Shown piece by piece: positions 44,648 through 54,220 of a stretch of DNA of 64,000 bases. Source of the DNA: CAZYQW01 sp964649825. GTDB lineage: Bacteria; Planctomycetota; B15-G4; JADJEK01. The DNA lies in contig CAZYQW010000049.1 in assembly GCA_964649825.1 (NCBI GenBank), forward strand, positions 1-64,000, in the 5' to 3' direction. The notes beneath the pieces are model-generated. The model saw nothing but the letters and a program-made list of their open reading frames with translations, searched no databases and was not told where the DNA came from. Position numbers and translations under genes: made by a program. How positions within the stretch are numbered: the first letter of the stretch is position 1; each line of letters opens with the position of its first letter.

Positions 44648-45659
44648 CGGCGAGGGCTTCAGACTCGGCCCGCGGGACCGTTTCGATGATGCGTCGGACG
44701 AGGTCGTCCGACGTGATACCTTCCGCTTCGGCGCTGAAGTTCGGCAGGATGCGGTGGCGCAGCACCGGCAGCGCAACGGCGCGGACGTCCTCGCCGGTCA
44801 CGGCGGGACGGCCATGGAGCAGGGCACGCGCCTTCGCTCCGAGAACGAGGAACTGCGACGCCCGCGGACCCGCACCCCAGGCAACCGACTCCCTGATGAA
44901 GCCCGGCACGCCGTCGGCCCCGGGCCGCGAGGCACGCGCGAACGACATCGCGTACTTGATCACGCTGTCGCCCACCGGGACGCGGCGGACGAGGAGCTGC
45001 AGCTTCAGGATCTTCTCCGCCGAGAGCACCGGCTGGGGCTCTTCCGGGTCGCGCGCCGTGGTCCGGCGGACGATCTCGAGCTCCTCGACGTCGCTCGGGT
45101 ACTCGACGCGCACGTTGAACATGAAGCGGTCGAGCTGCGCCTCGGGGAGCGGATACGTCCCCTCCTGCTCGATCGGGTTCTGGGTGGCGAGCACGAAGAA
45201 CGGCTGCGACAGCGAGTGCTTCTTGCCGGCGATCGTCACCTGGAACTCTTGCATCGACTCGAGCAGCGCGGCCTGCGTCTTCGGCGGGGTCCGGTTGATC
45301 TCGTCGGCGAGGATCACGTTTGCGAAGAGCGGTCCAGGAATGAAGCGCATCTCGCGCTCGCCGGTCGCCTTGTTCTCCTGGATCACCTCCGTCCCGGTGA
45401 TGTCGGACGGCATCAGGTCGGGGGTGAACTGGATGCGGTTGAACGAGAGCGAGATGGTCTTCGCGAGCGTCGAGATCAACAGCGTCTTGGCCAGACCGGG
45501 CACGCCGGTGAGGATGCAGTGTCCGCGCGCGAACAGCGCGATCAGGAGCTGATCGACGACCTGTTCCTGGCCAACGATGACCTTCTGGATCTCGGTCTTG
45601 AGCTGGCCATAGGCGTGGCGGATCTCGTCCACCGCCGCCATGTCGTTTCGGTCCGTCAT
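44616..45659 (-). CDS. moxR: MoxR-family AAA+ ATPase
   Basis: 347 aa. Walker A GVPGLAKT (52-59), Walker B with VILADEINRTPPK, sensor 1 ATQNPIEQEGTYPLPEAQLDRFMF, and a C-terminal lid helical domain ending in ILPNFSAEAEGITSDDLVRRII. Hexameric MoxR ATPases assemble or activate VWA-domain partners. The start at 45659 gives the usual VIVGQEQVVDQLLIAL N-terminal lead; longer reading to 46019 overlaps the PQQ protein and is Arg-rich. First of the moxR-DUF58-batA-VWA operon, with its own -10-like box upstream. Confidence 0.95.
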   Translation of the reverse strand: MTDRNDMAAVDEIRHAYGQLKTEIQKVIVGQEQVVDQLLIALFARGHCILTGVPGLAKTLLISTLAKTISLSFNRIQFTPDLMPSDITGTEVIQENKATGEREMRFIPGPLFANVILADEINRTPPKTQAALLESMQEFQVTIAGKKHSLSQPFFVLATQNPIEQEGTYPLPEAQLDRFMFNVRVEYPSDVEELEIVRRTTARDPEEPQPVLSAEKILKLQLLVRRVPVGDSVIKYAMSFARASRPGADGVPGFIRESVAWGAGPRASQFLVLGAKARALLHGRPAVTGEDVRAVALPVLRHRILPNFSAEAEGITSDDLVRRIIETVPRAESEALADGKLPPVLGS

Positions 45660-45691
45660 CGAAGGACTCCAGATCGGTTTGAGCACGTCGG

Positions 45692-45697
45692 ATGATA
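45692..45697 (-). promoter_or_regulatory. TATCAT -10-like box upstream of moxR
   Basis: TATCAT on the minus strand, five of six matches to TATAAT, 33 nt before the moxR ATG in the 76-bp spacer after the PQQ gene. No good -35. Suggests that the MoxR operon can start separately from eno-ftsB-PQQ. Confidence 0.35.
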
Positions 45698-45735
45698 CGT
45701 ACGGCGCGTTTGGGACATGGGAGAAAATCGACCGC

Positions 45736-47829
45736 TCACGGGGCCGGCCGAATGCGAAGGACCATCGAAGGAGACACGGAGAGGATCTCGCCGTCCTGGT
45801 ACGAGAGGTTGCCGAACACGTAGGGATCGCCCGCGCGAAGCTGGGCCTCGGGCACCGGGACGAAATCGACGGCCTGTCCCTCGCGGTCGAGGTCGAACCG
45901 GTAGAGCGCCTTGTTCGTCGGCAGGAAAAGGCTCCGCGCGAGCATGAGGGGACGTCCCGTGATTCGTTCCTCGATCTCGAGCGGCGTGGAGTTCCAGATC
46001 TCCGCCCCGTCGAAGTCATGCGCCACGACCTGCAGGCGGAGGCGCAGCGCCTTCACGACCTCTTGGCGGATGAGGATCATTCGCTCCTTCTCCTCGTCGA
46101 TCCCGATCAGGACCTCGAGGTCGCGCTTGAACGTCGGCGCGTTCAGCCGCAAGAGTCCGTCGGCCGACGGCCGGCGCGCGAGCACGTAGAGGAAGCGCGA
46201 GTCCTCCGGCGTGATGATGAGACGGTCTCGGAACACCACCGGGGCGACCGCGTACCAGCCGCCGCTGTCGTAGAACCCGAACCGCTCGTAGCGATCGGAG
46301 TCGTTCAAGCGCACGCGCCCGTACTTGAACAACCACTGGATCGACCCCGTCTCCGCATCGACCGCGGCCGCGATCCCGAGGTTCGTCACGACGTAGACGA
46401 CGCCGTCCGCGAGCGTGACCGCGGACGGCACCGCGCGCTCGATCTCGGTCCTCTGGTTCCGCGCGTCGTAGCGGGCGATGCGCTCGGCCGAAGCGAGGAA
46501 CCGCGACCACCGCAGCGCTCCGCTCTTCACGTCGAACGCGAAGAGCGAGCATTCGGTCGTCGTGCCGAGCCGCGATCCGACGACGATCAAGCGGTCGCGA
46601 TGGATCACCGGCGGCCCCTCGAACACGTAGTCCCGCAGCTCGGACGGCGTCGAGAAGAGCTCCGGCTGCACGCGGAGAACCGTCTTTCCGTCCGCTCTCG
46701 CGTCGATCCCGACGAGCTGCGACGAGTCGTCGCCCGCGCCGTAGAACGACGTCGACCGCTCGACGATCGTGAAGAAGAGCCGCCCGTCCCGCGCAATCGG
46801 CTCCAGCGATCGTCCGGCGAGCTGCCGCGACTCGGACTCGAACTCGAAGCGCTGGTCGTAGCGGACGAGGGGGGTCGATGGATCCTGGCCAGGGTGGAGC
46901 CGGTAGACGCCGAGCAGACCGATCGCCCAGACCGTGCCGTCTACGATCCTGCCGCCGATCGGCGGGAACGTGGTGGGCACGTAGCCGAGGGGGTCGGCCG
47001 GTGCGAACAGCAGCCTCCGCTCCTCGAACGGGAACCGCTGGACGAGATCGATGTCGAGCTTGCCCGACGCGAGCGCGGCCGCCGCCGCGTCCTCGTTTCG
47101 GCGGGAGCCGGCCAACAGCTCATCGATCAACGCGCCGACGGAAATCGCGGCGCCGCCCCGATCGACGATCTCGTCGGCCAGCGCGCGGATTCGGCCGCGA
47201 AGCCGGGCGAGGTCGTCGTACTCCGCGACGTCGGCGAGCGCGAACGCGTAGCGGGCGACGTCGACCGCGGTCGCTCGCTCGCTCGCGAGCAGCCGCTCGA
47301 CCGCCCGTGTCACGAGCAATGGCTCGCCCTGCTCGTGCGCCAGCGCGGCCGCGTCGCGCAGCGCCGCTTCGGACGATTCGCTCGCCGGGTAGCGCTGCGC
47401 GACGCGCAGCAGGCGCTCCGGATCGAAACGGGCCAGGGCGTACGCGTGGGCGGCGCTCGCCTTCTCGGCGAACAGGGCGCGGTAGCGCGCGAGCCCTTCG
47501 GGCGGCATCGCCTCGATCCGTCGCCGTGCGGCTTCGCCCGCCGACACGAGCACTCGGGCGCCGAGCGTCACGACCCCGTCGTCCTCCCGGTCGAGCCGGT
47601 CGAGCCGGTCGAGCACGCGTTGGTACGCCTGAGCCGCCTCCGCCCAGAGCTCCTCGCCGGCCTTGAGATCGCCGAAGAACAGGTCGGCGCGCGCCTCCTC
47701 GGACGTCCGGACGAACGCCGAGTTGCTGAACTCCTCGTCCTCCTCGATGAAGACCTGCGCGGCCAGCGATCCACCGTGCGTCCAGAGTGCGGCGGCGGAG
47801 AGGACGAGTGCACGGGTCAGGATCGACAC
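45736..47829 (-). CDS. exported PQQ-type beta-propeller protein
   Basis: 697 aa with a signal peptide (MSILTRALVLSAAALWTHGGSLAAQ). N-terminal helical region (to about 270) with TPR-like repeats (AAQAYQRVLDRLDRLDRE; ARYRALFAEKASAAHAYALARFDPERLL), then one propeller (about 275-690) with PQQ blades such as VVGSRLGTTTECSLFAFD, VYVVTNLGIAAAVDAETGSIQW and LFLPTNKALYRFD. The helical-then-propeller order mirrors the first half of the 1510-aa protein, so the two are related by domain architecture. No PQQ-binding residues can be assigned. Co-oriented with ftsB-like and eno, 5 bp after the former. Exported scaffold or sensor, as inference. Confidence 0.8.
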   Translation of the reverse strand: MSILTRALVLSAAALWTHGGSLAAQVFIEEDEEFSNSAFVRTSEEARADLFFGDLKAGEELWAEAAQAYQRVLDRLDRLDREDDGVVTLGARVLVSAGEAARRRIEAMPPEGLARYRALFAEKASAAHAYALARFDPERLLRVAQRYPASESSEAALRDAAALAHEQGEPLLVTRAVERLLASERATAVDVARYAFALADVAEYDDLARLRGRIRALADEIVDRGGAAISVGALIDELLAGSRRNEDAAAAALASGKLDIDLVQRFPFEERRLLFAPADPLGYVPTTFPPIGGRIVDGTVWAIGLLGVYRLHPGQDPSTPLVRYDQRFEFESESRQLAGRSLEPIARDGRLFFTIVERSTSFYGAGDDSSQLVGIDARADGKTVLRVQPELFSTPSELRDYVFEGPPVIHRDRLIVVGSRLGTTTECSLFAFDVKSGALRWSRFLASAERIARYDARNQRTEIERAVPSAVTLADGVVYVVTNLGIAAAVDAETGSIQWLFKYGRVRLNDSDRYERFGFYDSGGWYAVAPVVFRDRLIITPEDSRFLYVLARRPSADGLLRLNAPTFKRDLEVLIGIDEEKERMILIRQEVVKALRLRLQVVAHDFDGAEIWNSTPLEIEERITGRPLMLARSLFLPTNKALYRFDLDREGQAVDFVPVPEAQLRAGDPYVFGNLSYQDGEILSVSPSMVLRIRPAP

Positions 47830-47834
47830 TGGAG

Positions 47835-48230
47835 CTACTCTTGGTCCCCCGCCCCATACTGGAAGCGTGCCCGAACCGCGCGCTCGAGCATTGCGGGATC
47901 ATTCTGCTCGATCGCTCGCACCTGCGCCTGCATGCGCGCCGCTTCGCGTCGGAGCCGCTGGACCTCCGCCGCCTTGTGACGCTCGAGTTCGGCCAGCGTG
48001 CGTTCTCGCTCGAGTGCAGGGACCGTCATGGTCAAGAACACATAGAGCGAGGCCGCGAGGATGACCAAGAGCGAGATGTTTCTCTTCAGGACCGAGAACA
48101 CCGCAACTCTCCATGACCGGCGGACATTCAAGACCTGGACCCGACCGGCGTCAAACTCAAACTCCGATCCGCCGGTGAGATCCGACGATGCGGTCACGGC
48201 GCCGCGCCGCGGCGGCCGCCGTGGATGCAT
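47835..48230 (-). CDS. FtsB/DivIC-like septum formation initiator
   Basis: 131-aa single-pass membrane protein: N-terminal cytoplasmic region (about 1-48), one transmembrane helix (ISLLVILAASLYVFLTMTV), then an exported coiled coil (LERERTLAELERHKAAEVQRL) and a short C-terminus. This bitopic layout and the location directly downstream of eno are typical of FtsB, which binds FtsL and FtsQ at the division septum. Sequence identity is low in this family, so the assignment leans on architecture and context. AAGGA just before the ATG supports the 48230 start; a GTG at 48197 is an alternative. Confidence 0.7.
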   Translation of the reverse strand: MHPRRPPRRGAVTASSDLTGGSEFEFDAGRVQVLNVRRSWRVAVFSVLKRNISLLVILAASLYVFLTMTVPALERERTLAELERHKAAEVQRLRREAARMQAQVRAIEQNDPAMLERAVRARFQYGAGDQE

Positions 48231-48302
48231 CGGTCCTTTTGGGACGGATCCCCGAGGAAAATGTTCCCCCGGCCGTCGCCGGGTCCAAAGACGAGATCGC
48301 TC

Positions 48303-49631
<1,329 letters not shown>

Positions 49632-49694
49632 CGGTCTCCTCCGAGTGGGTGCGGGGAGAGGGTAGAGGCGACCCGCGTGCGAGGCAACGACCTG

Positions 49695-50282
49695 TCAGCG
49701 GAACGGAAGCGATCGCTCGAACGCCTCGCGATCACCGCGGTCGTCGTCGTCGAACGGCCGGCGAATCGCGATCATCGCGACGCGCGCGAGGAGCACCGCT
49801 CCGAACCCGACCGCGCAGTACGGGCTCACCACCATCAGTCCGCCGACGAGCTCGGGGCCGATGAGGACGCCGAGCAACACCGTGCGCGCGAGGATCCCGA
49901 TCGCCAGCCGTGCCGCCGCGAACGGCGCATCGATCGAGGTCGCGATCGACCAGACCAGCAACTCCGCCACGAGGCCGCCCGCGGCCCCCTCTTGGAGCGA
50001 TGCCCCCCCGTGCCGCGCGACGATGGCGAGGGTGACGAGCCCCGCGACGACGACCCCTGCGTCCCAGGCGTCCGCGCGACGGGAGCGGCACGCCGCCCGG
50101 TCGGGGGCGGAGGCCGCGACGGACGGCGACGCCGCCGCGCCCTCGCTCTCCGCCCGCGCCACCGGGCCGCTCAGGCGTTTCGCGCAGCCCCGACAGACCC
50201 GCGCCCAGACGAGACGGCGCATGCTCCGCGAAGGGAACGACGACCCACACGATTCGCACGTCACACTGTCGGGTCGCGCCAT
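49695..50282 (-). CDS. zinc-ribbon membrane protein, function unknown
   Basis: 195 aa from the ATG at 50282. The N-terminal zinc-ribbon has two CxxC pairs (CESCGSSF and CRGC) and is followed by an Ala/Ser-rich linker and about four hydrophobic segments (GVVVAGLVTLAIVARH; LVAELLVWSIATSI; LGVLIGPELVGGLMVV; AVGFGAVLLARVAMIAI). No known family is recognised beyond the ribbon. It stands alone, 63 bp upstream of eno on the same strand. The pattern suggests a membrane sensor or regulator whose cytosolic ribbon contacts another molecule; this is inference. Confidence 0.65.
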   Translation of the reverse strand: MARPDSVTCESCGSSFPSRSMRRLVWARVCRGCAKRLSGPVARAESEGAAASPSVAASAPDRAACRSRRADAWDAGVVVAGLVTLAIVARHGGASLQEGAAGGLVAELLVWSIATSIDAPFAAARLAIGILARTVLLGVLIGPELVGGLMVVSPYCAVGFGAVLLARVAMIAIRRPFDDDDRGDREAFERSLPFR

Positions 50283-50320
50283 CACGAGATGCGTCCATCC
50301 ACCGGGCACCGTGGGTATCC

Positions 50321-50326
50321 ATTATC
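50321..50326 (-). promoter_or_regulatory. GATAAT -10 box of the zinc-ribbon gene
   Basis: GATAAT on the minus strand, 39 nt upstream of the ATG at 50282. No recognisable -35. Confidence 0.4.
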
Positions 50327-50440
50327 TGGATCGGAATCCACCTGAAGGTGCTTGAGCGAGTCGGATGGAATGTGCGGATTCTCCAGAAACCCTTGATTTC
50401 ACCGCGTGGCGAGGCGATTGGAAACGACCGGAGATGTTGT

Positions 50441-50526
50441 TGGGGTGATGGCTGGTCCTCCTCAGCCGTCACTCTTCCGCGGCGGGCGTGTCCTCCTCCT
50501 CCCTGCGTCCGCCGCGGCTTTTTTCT
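50441..50526 (+). ncRNA. two-hairpin RNA region ending in an intrinsic terminator
   Basis: Within the 330-bp gene-free stretch 50283-50612. On the plus strand GTGATGGCTG (50445-50454) pairs with CAGCCGTCAC (50463-50472), and directly after it CCGCGGCGGGCG (50477-50488) pairs with CGTCCGCCGCGG (50506-50517, one G-U), followed by CTTTTTTCTG. The second hairpin plus T6 is a canonical rho-independent terminator. No rightward gene lies upstream, so it either ends a small RNA transcribed from the preceding 100-150 nt or is an attenuator of the lipoprotein-EncFtn genes that begin 87 bp on. No known riboswitch core was recognised and no rightward promoter is clear. Confidence 0.55.
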
Positions 50527-50612
50527 GCCCCGTAGCGTGCCCCACCGCGACCGGTACGCCAGGGCCCGCGAGCCCCTATCCTGTTTCGGACCGCTGGCCG
50601 TGACCTGGTTCG

Positions 50613-51029
50613 ATGCGCCCGATCGCCCCCCCTCTGTTATCGATCCTCGTCGGCCTCGCCGCATGCGCGTCCCCCACCGCACCGATCTGGCTGATCCCAG
50701 CGGATCCTGCGATCGGCGTCGCGGACGGGACGGCGCGGGCGCGGGACGTCCTGGCCGACCTCGGATACGAAGCTGCAGAGGTCGATCCCGAGCTGGGAAT
50801 CATCGAAACGGAATGGCGTTTCGATCGCGACCTGATCGAGTCCGCTCGCTACCGTGCGTTGCTTCGCGTGAAGAGCGACGCGCCGTTCGCGGTCGCCGTC
50901 AGCGTGCCACGCGAGGTCCACGACGGGCGACGTTGGGTGCCGCAAGGCGAGAACGAGTCGCGGCGTCAGACACTCGTGGCGATGCTCACCGCGCGGCTGT
51001 CACCACGGCCGCCGGACCGCGAACGGTGA
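50613..51029 (+). CDS. 138-aa lipoprotein, function unknown
   Basis: Signal peptide with lipobox LAAC (MRPIAPPLLSILVGLAAC), then a mature domain of about 115 residues: ARDVLADLGYEAAEVDPELGIIETEW, followed by FDRDLIESARYRALLRVKSDAPFAVAVSVPREV. The early GYEAAEVDPELGIIET resembles small periplasmic or outer-membrane lipoproteins with a BamC/NlpE-like alternating strand pattern, but no family is certain. The downstream EncFtn gene follows after 27 bp, so the two may be co-transcribed from a promoter in the structured leader upstream. Confidence 0.65.
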   Translation: MRPIAPPLLSILVGLAACASPTAPIWLIPADPAIGVADGTARARDVLADLGYEAAEVDPELGIIETEWRFDRDLIESARYRALLRVKSDAPFAVAVSVPREVHDGRRWVPQGENESRRQTLVAMLTARLSPRPPDRER

Positions 51030-51056
51030 ACGGCGAGAAAAGGCAAGGAGCGAACG

Positions 51057-51368
51057 ATGGCCCACGAAGGCCTGCACGAACCCATCGACCGACTGAGCCG
51101 CGCGACGATCGACATGCACCGTGCGATCGTCTCGCTGATCGAGGAGCTCGAGGCGGTCGACTGGTACAACCAGCGCGCCGAGGCGTGCCAGGATGCTGCT
51201 CTGCGCAAGATCCTGGAGCACAACCGCGACGAGGAGAAGGAGCACGCCGCGATGACGCTCGAGTGGATCCGACGGCAGGATCCGACGTTCGACGAGCACC
51301 TGCGCACGTACTTGTTCACCGAGCCGAAGGACGTCACCGAGCTCGAGCACGACGAGACGGCCGGATGA
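51057..51368 (+). CDS. encapsulated-ferritin-type (EncFtn) ferritin-like protein
   Basis: 103 aa, two-helix ferritin-like half-bundle. Segments diagnostic of EncFtn: IEELEAVDWYNQRAEA and LEHNRDEEKEHAAMTLEWIRRQDP. Compared with the Rhodospirillum rubrum protein (offset about 2), the ferroxidase residues are conserved: Glu30, Glu60 and His63 (E-x-x-H), with Trp36/Tyr37 nearby. EncFtn assembles as decameric rings and oxidises Fe(II), normally inside an encapsulin shell. Here no encapsulin gene is adjacent or elsewhere in the window, and the C-terminus (DVTELEHDETAG) shows no encapsulin-targeting peptide. AAGGAG lies about 5 nt before the ATG. Six bp separate it from the convergent PfpI gene. Confidence 0.85.
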   Translation: MAHEGLHEPIDRLSRATIDMHRAIVSLIEELEAVDWYNQRAEACQDAALRKILEHNRDEEKEHAAMTLEWIRRQDPTFDEHLRTYLFTEPKDVTELEHDETAG

Positions 51369-51374
51369 TGCGCG

Positions 51375-51935
51375 TCAACTCGTGCGCGCCAGGATCCCCG
51401 AGTTCAGCTCCGCGACCTTCTCCTTCCCGCAGAGCAGCTCGACGAGCCGGAACGCGAACTCCATCGCCGTCCCGGGCCCCTGGCTGGTGACGATCGTACC
51501 GTCCACGACCACGCGCTCGTCCGCGACCACTTCGCCGACCACGCCCGAAAGGCGCTTCCGCACCGACGGATGGCTCGTGACGCGCCTTCCCGCGAGGAGC
51601 CCGGCTTCCGCGAGCACGGTTGGGCCGGCACAGATCGCAGCGGTGAGGCCACCCGCCTCGTGGTGGCGGCTGAGGGCGGCGATGATGCGAGGGTCCTTGC
51701 GCAACGCTTCGGCGCCGGACAGGCCGCCGGGGACGACGATCAAGTCGAATCCTCTCACGTCGATCTCGTCGATCGACGTGTCCGGGGCCACGCGGATGCC
51801 GCGCGATCCGGTGATCGTCCCGTCCGATGTCCCCGCCACGACCACCTCGATGTCCGCGCGTCGCAGGACGTCGATGACCGTGATCGCCTCGATCTCCTCG
51901 AAGCCGTGCGCGAGCGGAACCAGGACTCTCTTCAT
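51375..51935 (-). CDS. DJ-1/PfpI/ThiJ family protein
   Basis: 186 aa from the ATG at 51935, next to an upstream region that codes only antisense. Nucleophilic-elbow Cys102 in AAICAGPT, the supporting Glu16 in the N-terminal GFEEIEA, and VTSHP following in the position of the DJ-1 second His-Pro segment. These match the DJ-1/PfpI superfamily closely in order and spacing (Cys106, Glu18 and His126 in human DJ-1). Members are glyoxalases, deglycases or redox sensors; this sequence could be any. Convergent with EncFtn, ending 6 bp away. Confidence 0.9.
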   Translation of the reverse strand: MKRVLVPLAHGFEEIEAITVIDVLRRADIEVVVAGTSDGTITGSRGIRVAPDTSIDEIDVRGFDLIVVPGGLSGAEALRKDPRIIAALSRHHEAGGLTAAICAGPTVLAEAGLLAGRRVTSHPSVRKRLSGVVGEVVADERVVVDGTIVTSQGPGTAMEFAFRLVELLCGKEKVAELNSGILARTS

Positions 51936-52086
51936 CGTTGCCACCTCGGTGCGCGCACAGTAACAGGGTTCGGGTTCCACCCGCCCGGCCACGGAGGAAT
52001 CCAACTTTTCCGCCGGAGCTTTGGGCGGCCGACGAATAGAGTGTGTCAATGACTGCACCTCCCCAACCCCACTGCGGGTTCCGATT

Positions 52087-54165
52087 TTGATCTTCGACGA
52101 GTTCGGCCTCCACCCCACCCTGATGGCGGGAATCCGGGACATGGGGTACCGGGACGCGACACCGATCCAGGAGAAGGCGATCCCCGCGTGCATCGAAGGC
52201 CGCGACGTGATCGGCGTCGCCCAGACCGGAACCGGGAAGACCGCCGCCTTCCTTCTCCCGATCCTCCATCGCCAACTCACGATCAGCGGAACCGGCACGC
52301 GAGCGCTCATTCTCGCCCCGACGCGCGAGCTCGCGACGCAGATCGATGACGTCCGGCTCGGGCTCGCATACCACACGACGCTGTCCGGCTGCGTCGTCTA
52401 CGGTGGCGCCGACATGGCGAACCAGACGCGGGCGCTGCGAGGCGGACCGAACATCGTCACCGCGACGCCGGGGCGGCTCCTCGACCATCTCTGGCACGGC
52501 ATGCCGAAGCTCGACGCGGTCGAGGTGCTCGTCCTCGATGAAGCCGACCGAATGATGGACATGGGCTTCCTGCCCGACCTCGAGAAGATCCTCCGGCGGC
52601 TCCCCGCGAAGCGCCAGAACCTCCTCTTCTCCGCGACCATGCCGCGTGAGATCGAGCGCCTCGCCGACGAGATGATGAACGACCCGATCAAGATCACGGT
52701 GGGTCGAAAGAGCCAACCGGTCGATCGCGTCAAGCAGGAGGTCTACTCCGTCTCCGCCGAGGGGAAGGCCGACCTGCTTCGGCGTCTCCTGCTCGATCAG
52801 GGGCTCGAGTCGGTGCTCGTCTTCACGAAGACGAAGGTCGGCGCCAACCGCGTCTACGGCGACCTGATGAGACGTGGGTTCTCGGTCGGGGTGATCCACG
52901 GCGACCGCACCCAGGAAGAGCGGTTCCGCTCGCTCGAGGCGTTTCGGCACGGGCAGCTCCGCGTCCTCGTCGCCACCGACGTGGCGTCGCGCGGGATCGA
53001 CGTCGACGGCATTTCGCACGTCATCAACTACGACGTTCCCCGCGCCGGAGAGGACTACGTCCACCGGATCGGGCGCACCGCGCGGGCCGGAGAGTCGGGT
53101 CACGCGGTCACGTTCGTGAGCCGCGAGGAAGAGCGGGACCTGTCTGCGATCGAGCGCGAGATCCGGATGAAGATCACGCGCGTCGAGTCGCCGTCGCGAC
53201 CGATGCGCGAGCCGCCGCCGCGTGAACGGCACGACCGCGACCGAGGCCGGCACGATGCTCGGGGCAACGAGCGCCGACCGGAGTCCCAGCCGGCACGATC
53301 CGCGCCGCCGAAGGAGGGCGACCGCGGCCGCTTCCACGGCGGAAGCGATCGTCCGTCGAGGAACGGCGCGCGCCAGAACCGCGATCGCGACCAAGCGTCG
53401 CGAGCGTCGCAATTCGCGCCGGAACGACCGACCCGCGACCCACGACCCGCTCGCGACGAACGACCGCCCCGCGACGAACCACTGGCTCGCGACCCACGAC
53501 CGGCCCGCGACGAACGACCGGCTCGCGACCCACGACCGCCCCGCGACGAACGACCGGCTCGCGACTCACGACCGCCCCGCGACGAACGACCGGCTCGCGA
53601 CGACCCGTCGCAACGCGCGGCACCCGAACCGCCGCGATCCAACCGTTCACGATCCGCCGGATCCGATGGGCGACCTCGAGCCGAGAAGCCCGCGGGACGC
53701 GGCGATGCAGATACGGCACCACGACCACCCCAGGCGCGCCGCGAGGAGCCCGAACCGCGCGCGTCCGGAGCGCCGCGCACGCCGGCCGGCACCGCGAAGC
53801 CGAAGCCGGTGGTCAAGCCGAAGCCCGGGAGCACGGCGAAGCCGAAGCCCGCGAGCACGTCCAAACCGGAATCCGCGACCCGCGATTCACGCGGGGGCGA
53901 GGAGCCGCCGCGGTCGCGCCGCCCCAAACCTCGCGACGTCGACCCGCAGAACGAGGCTCCGCGCCGCCCGCCGACGAAGTTGCGCCCGGGCGGCAACGCG
54001 GAAGAGAAGCCGAAGCCGGCGTCCAAGCGCCGCCCACCCGCCGGCAAGCGACGAAACGACGCTCAGGAAGACACCCCGCCGAGCGCTCCCGGCCCGCGCC
54101 GCAAGCCGCGTGACGAGGATCGCCGTCGCGACGACGACACGCCGCCGCGCCGCCCGCGGCGCTGA
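52087..54165 (+). CDS. DEAD-box RNA helicase with long Arg/Asp-rich repeat tail
   Basis: About 692 aa, taken from the TTG at 52087, in frame and directly before the IFDEFGL segment of the Q-motif region; a TTG at 52021 is the other possibility and no ATG is suitable. Helicase core (about 1-370): Q motif YRDATPIQ, I AQTGTGKT, Ia PTRELA, Ib TPGRLLD, II DEAD, III SATMP, IV VLVFTKTK, V ATDVASRGID, VI HRIGRTARAG. The core resembles RhlE-type enzymes. From about 380 the protein is disordered, highly charged and repetitive: RDxRPx hexapeptides, then Lys/Pro/Ser repeats (KPKP, STSKPES). Such tails bind RNA and drive condensation in other helicases, as inference. Probably a role in rRNA or mRNA remodelling. 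Confidence 0.9.
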   Translation: MIFDEFGLHPTLMAGIRDMGYRDATPIQEKAIPACIEGRDVIGVAQTGTGKTAAFLLPILHRQLTISGTGTRALILAPTRELATQIDDVRLGLAYHTTLSGCVVYGGADMANQTRALRGGPNIVTATPGRLLDHLWHGMPKLDAVEVLVLDEADRMMDMGFLPDLEKILRRLPAKRQNLLFSATMPREIERLADEMMNDPIKITVGRKSQPVDRVKQEVYSVSAEGKADLLRRLLLDQGLESVLVFTKTKVGANRVYGDLMRRGFSVGVIHGDRTQEERFRSLEAFRHGQLRVLVATDVASRGIDVDGISHVINYDVPRAGEDYVHRIGRTARAGESGHAVTFVSREEERDLSAIEREIRMKITRVESPSRPMREPPPRERHDRDRGRHDARGNERRPESQPARSAPPKEGDRGRFHGGSDRPSRNGARQNRDRDQASRASQFAPERPTRDPRPARDERPPRDEPLARDPRPARDERPARDPRPPRDERPARDSRPPRDERPARDDPSQRAAPEPPRSNRSRSAGSDGRPRAEKPAGRGDADTAPRPPQARREEPEPRASGAPRTPAGTAKPKPVVKPKPGSTAKPKPASTSKPESATRDSRGGEEPPRSRRPKPRDVDPQNEAPRRPPTKLRPGGNAEEKPKPASKRRPPAGKRRNDAQEDTPPSAPGPRRKPRDEDRRRDDDTPPRRPRR
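53434..53613 (+). repeat. hexapeptide (18-bp) repeat array inside the helicase gene
   Basis: Nine consecutive units of RD-(E/P/S)-RP-(A/P) type from 53434 to 53595 (the third unit is the variant RDEPLA), plus a degenerate tenth (RDDPSQ) to 53613. The DNA repeats as CGCGACSMACGACC-like 18-bp units, with A/P alternation at the sixth residue. An in-frame minisatellite likely to vary in copy number. Confidence 0.85.
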
Positions 54166-54220
54166 TCGGTTCTCGCGTTCGGGCCGCACCGGCCCGGCGT
54201 CGGCCTGCGCGCGACAGCAC

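Noticed and set aside
53434..53613. Repeat array considered as a CRISPR-like array
   Set aside because: Units are 18 bp, contiguous and without spacers, lie in frame inside a helicase tail, and no cas genes are present.
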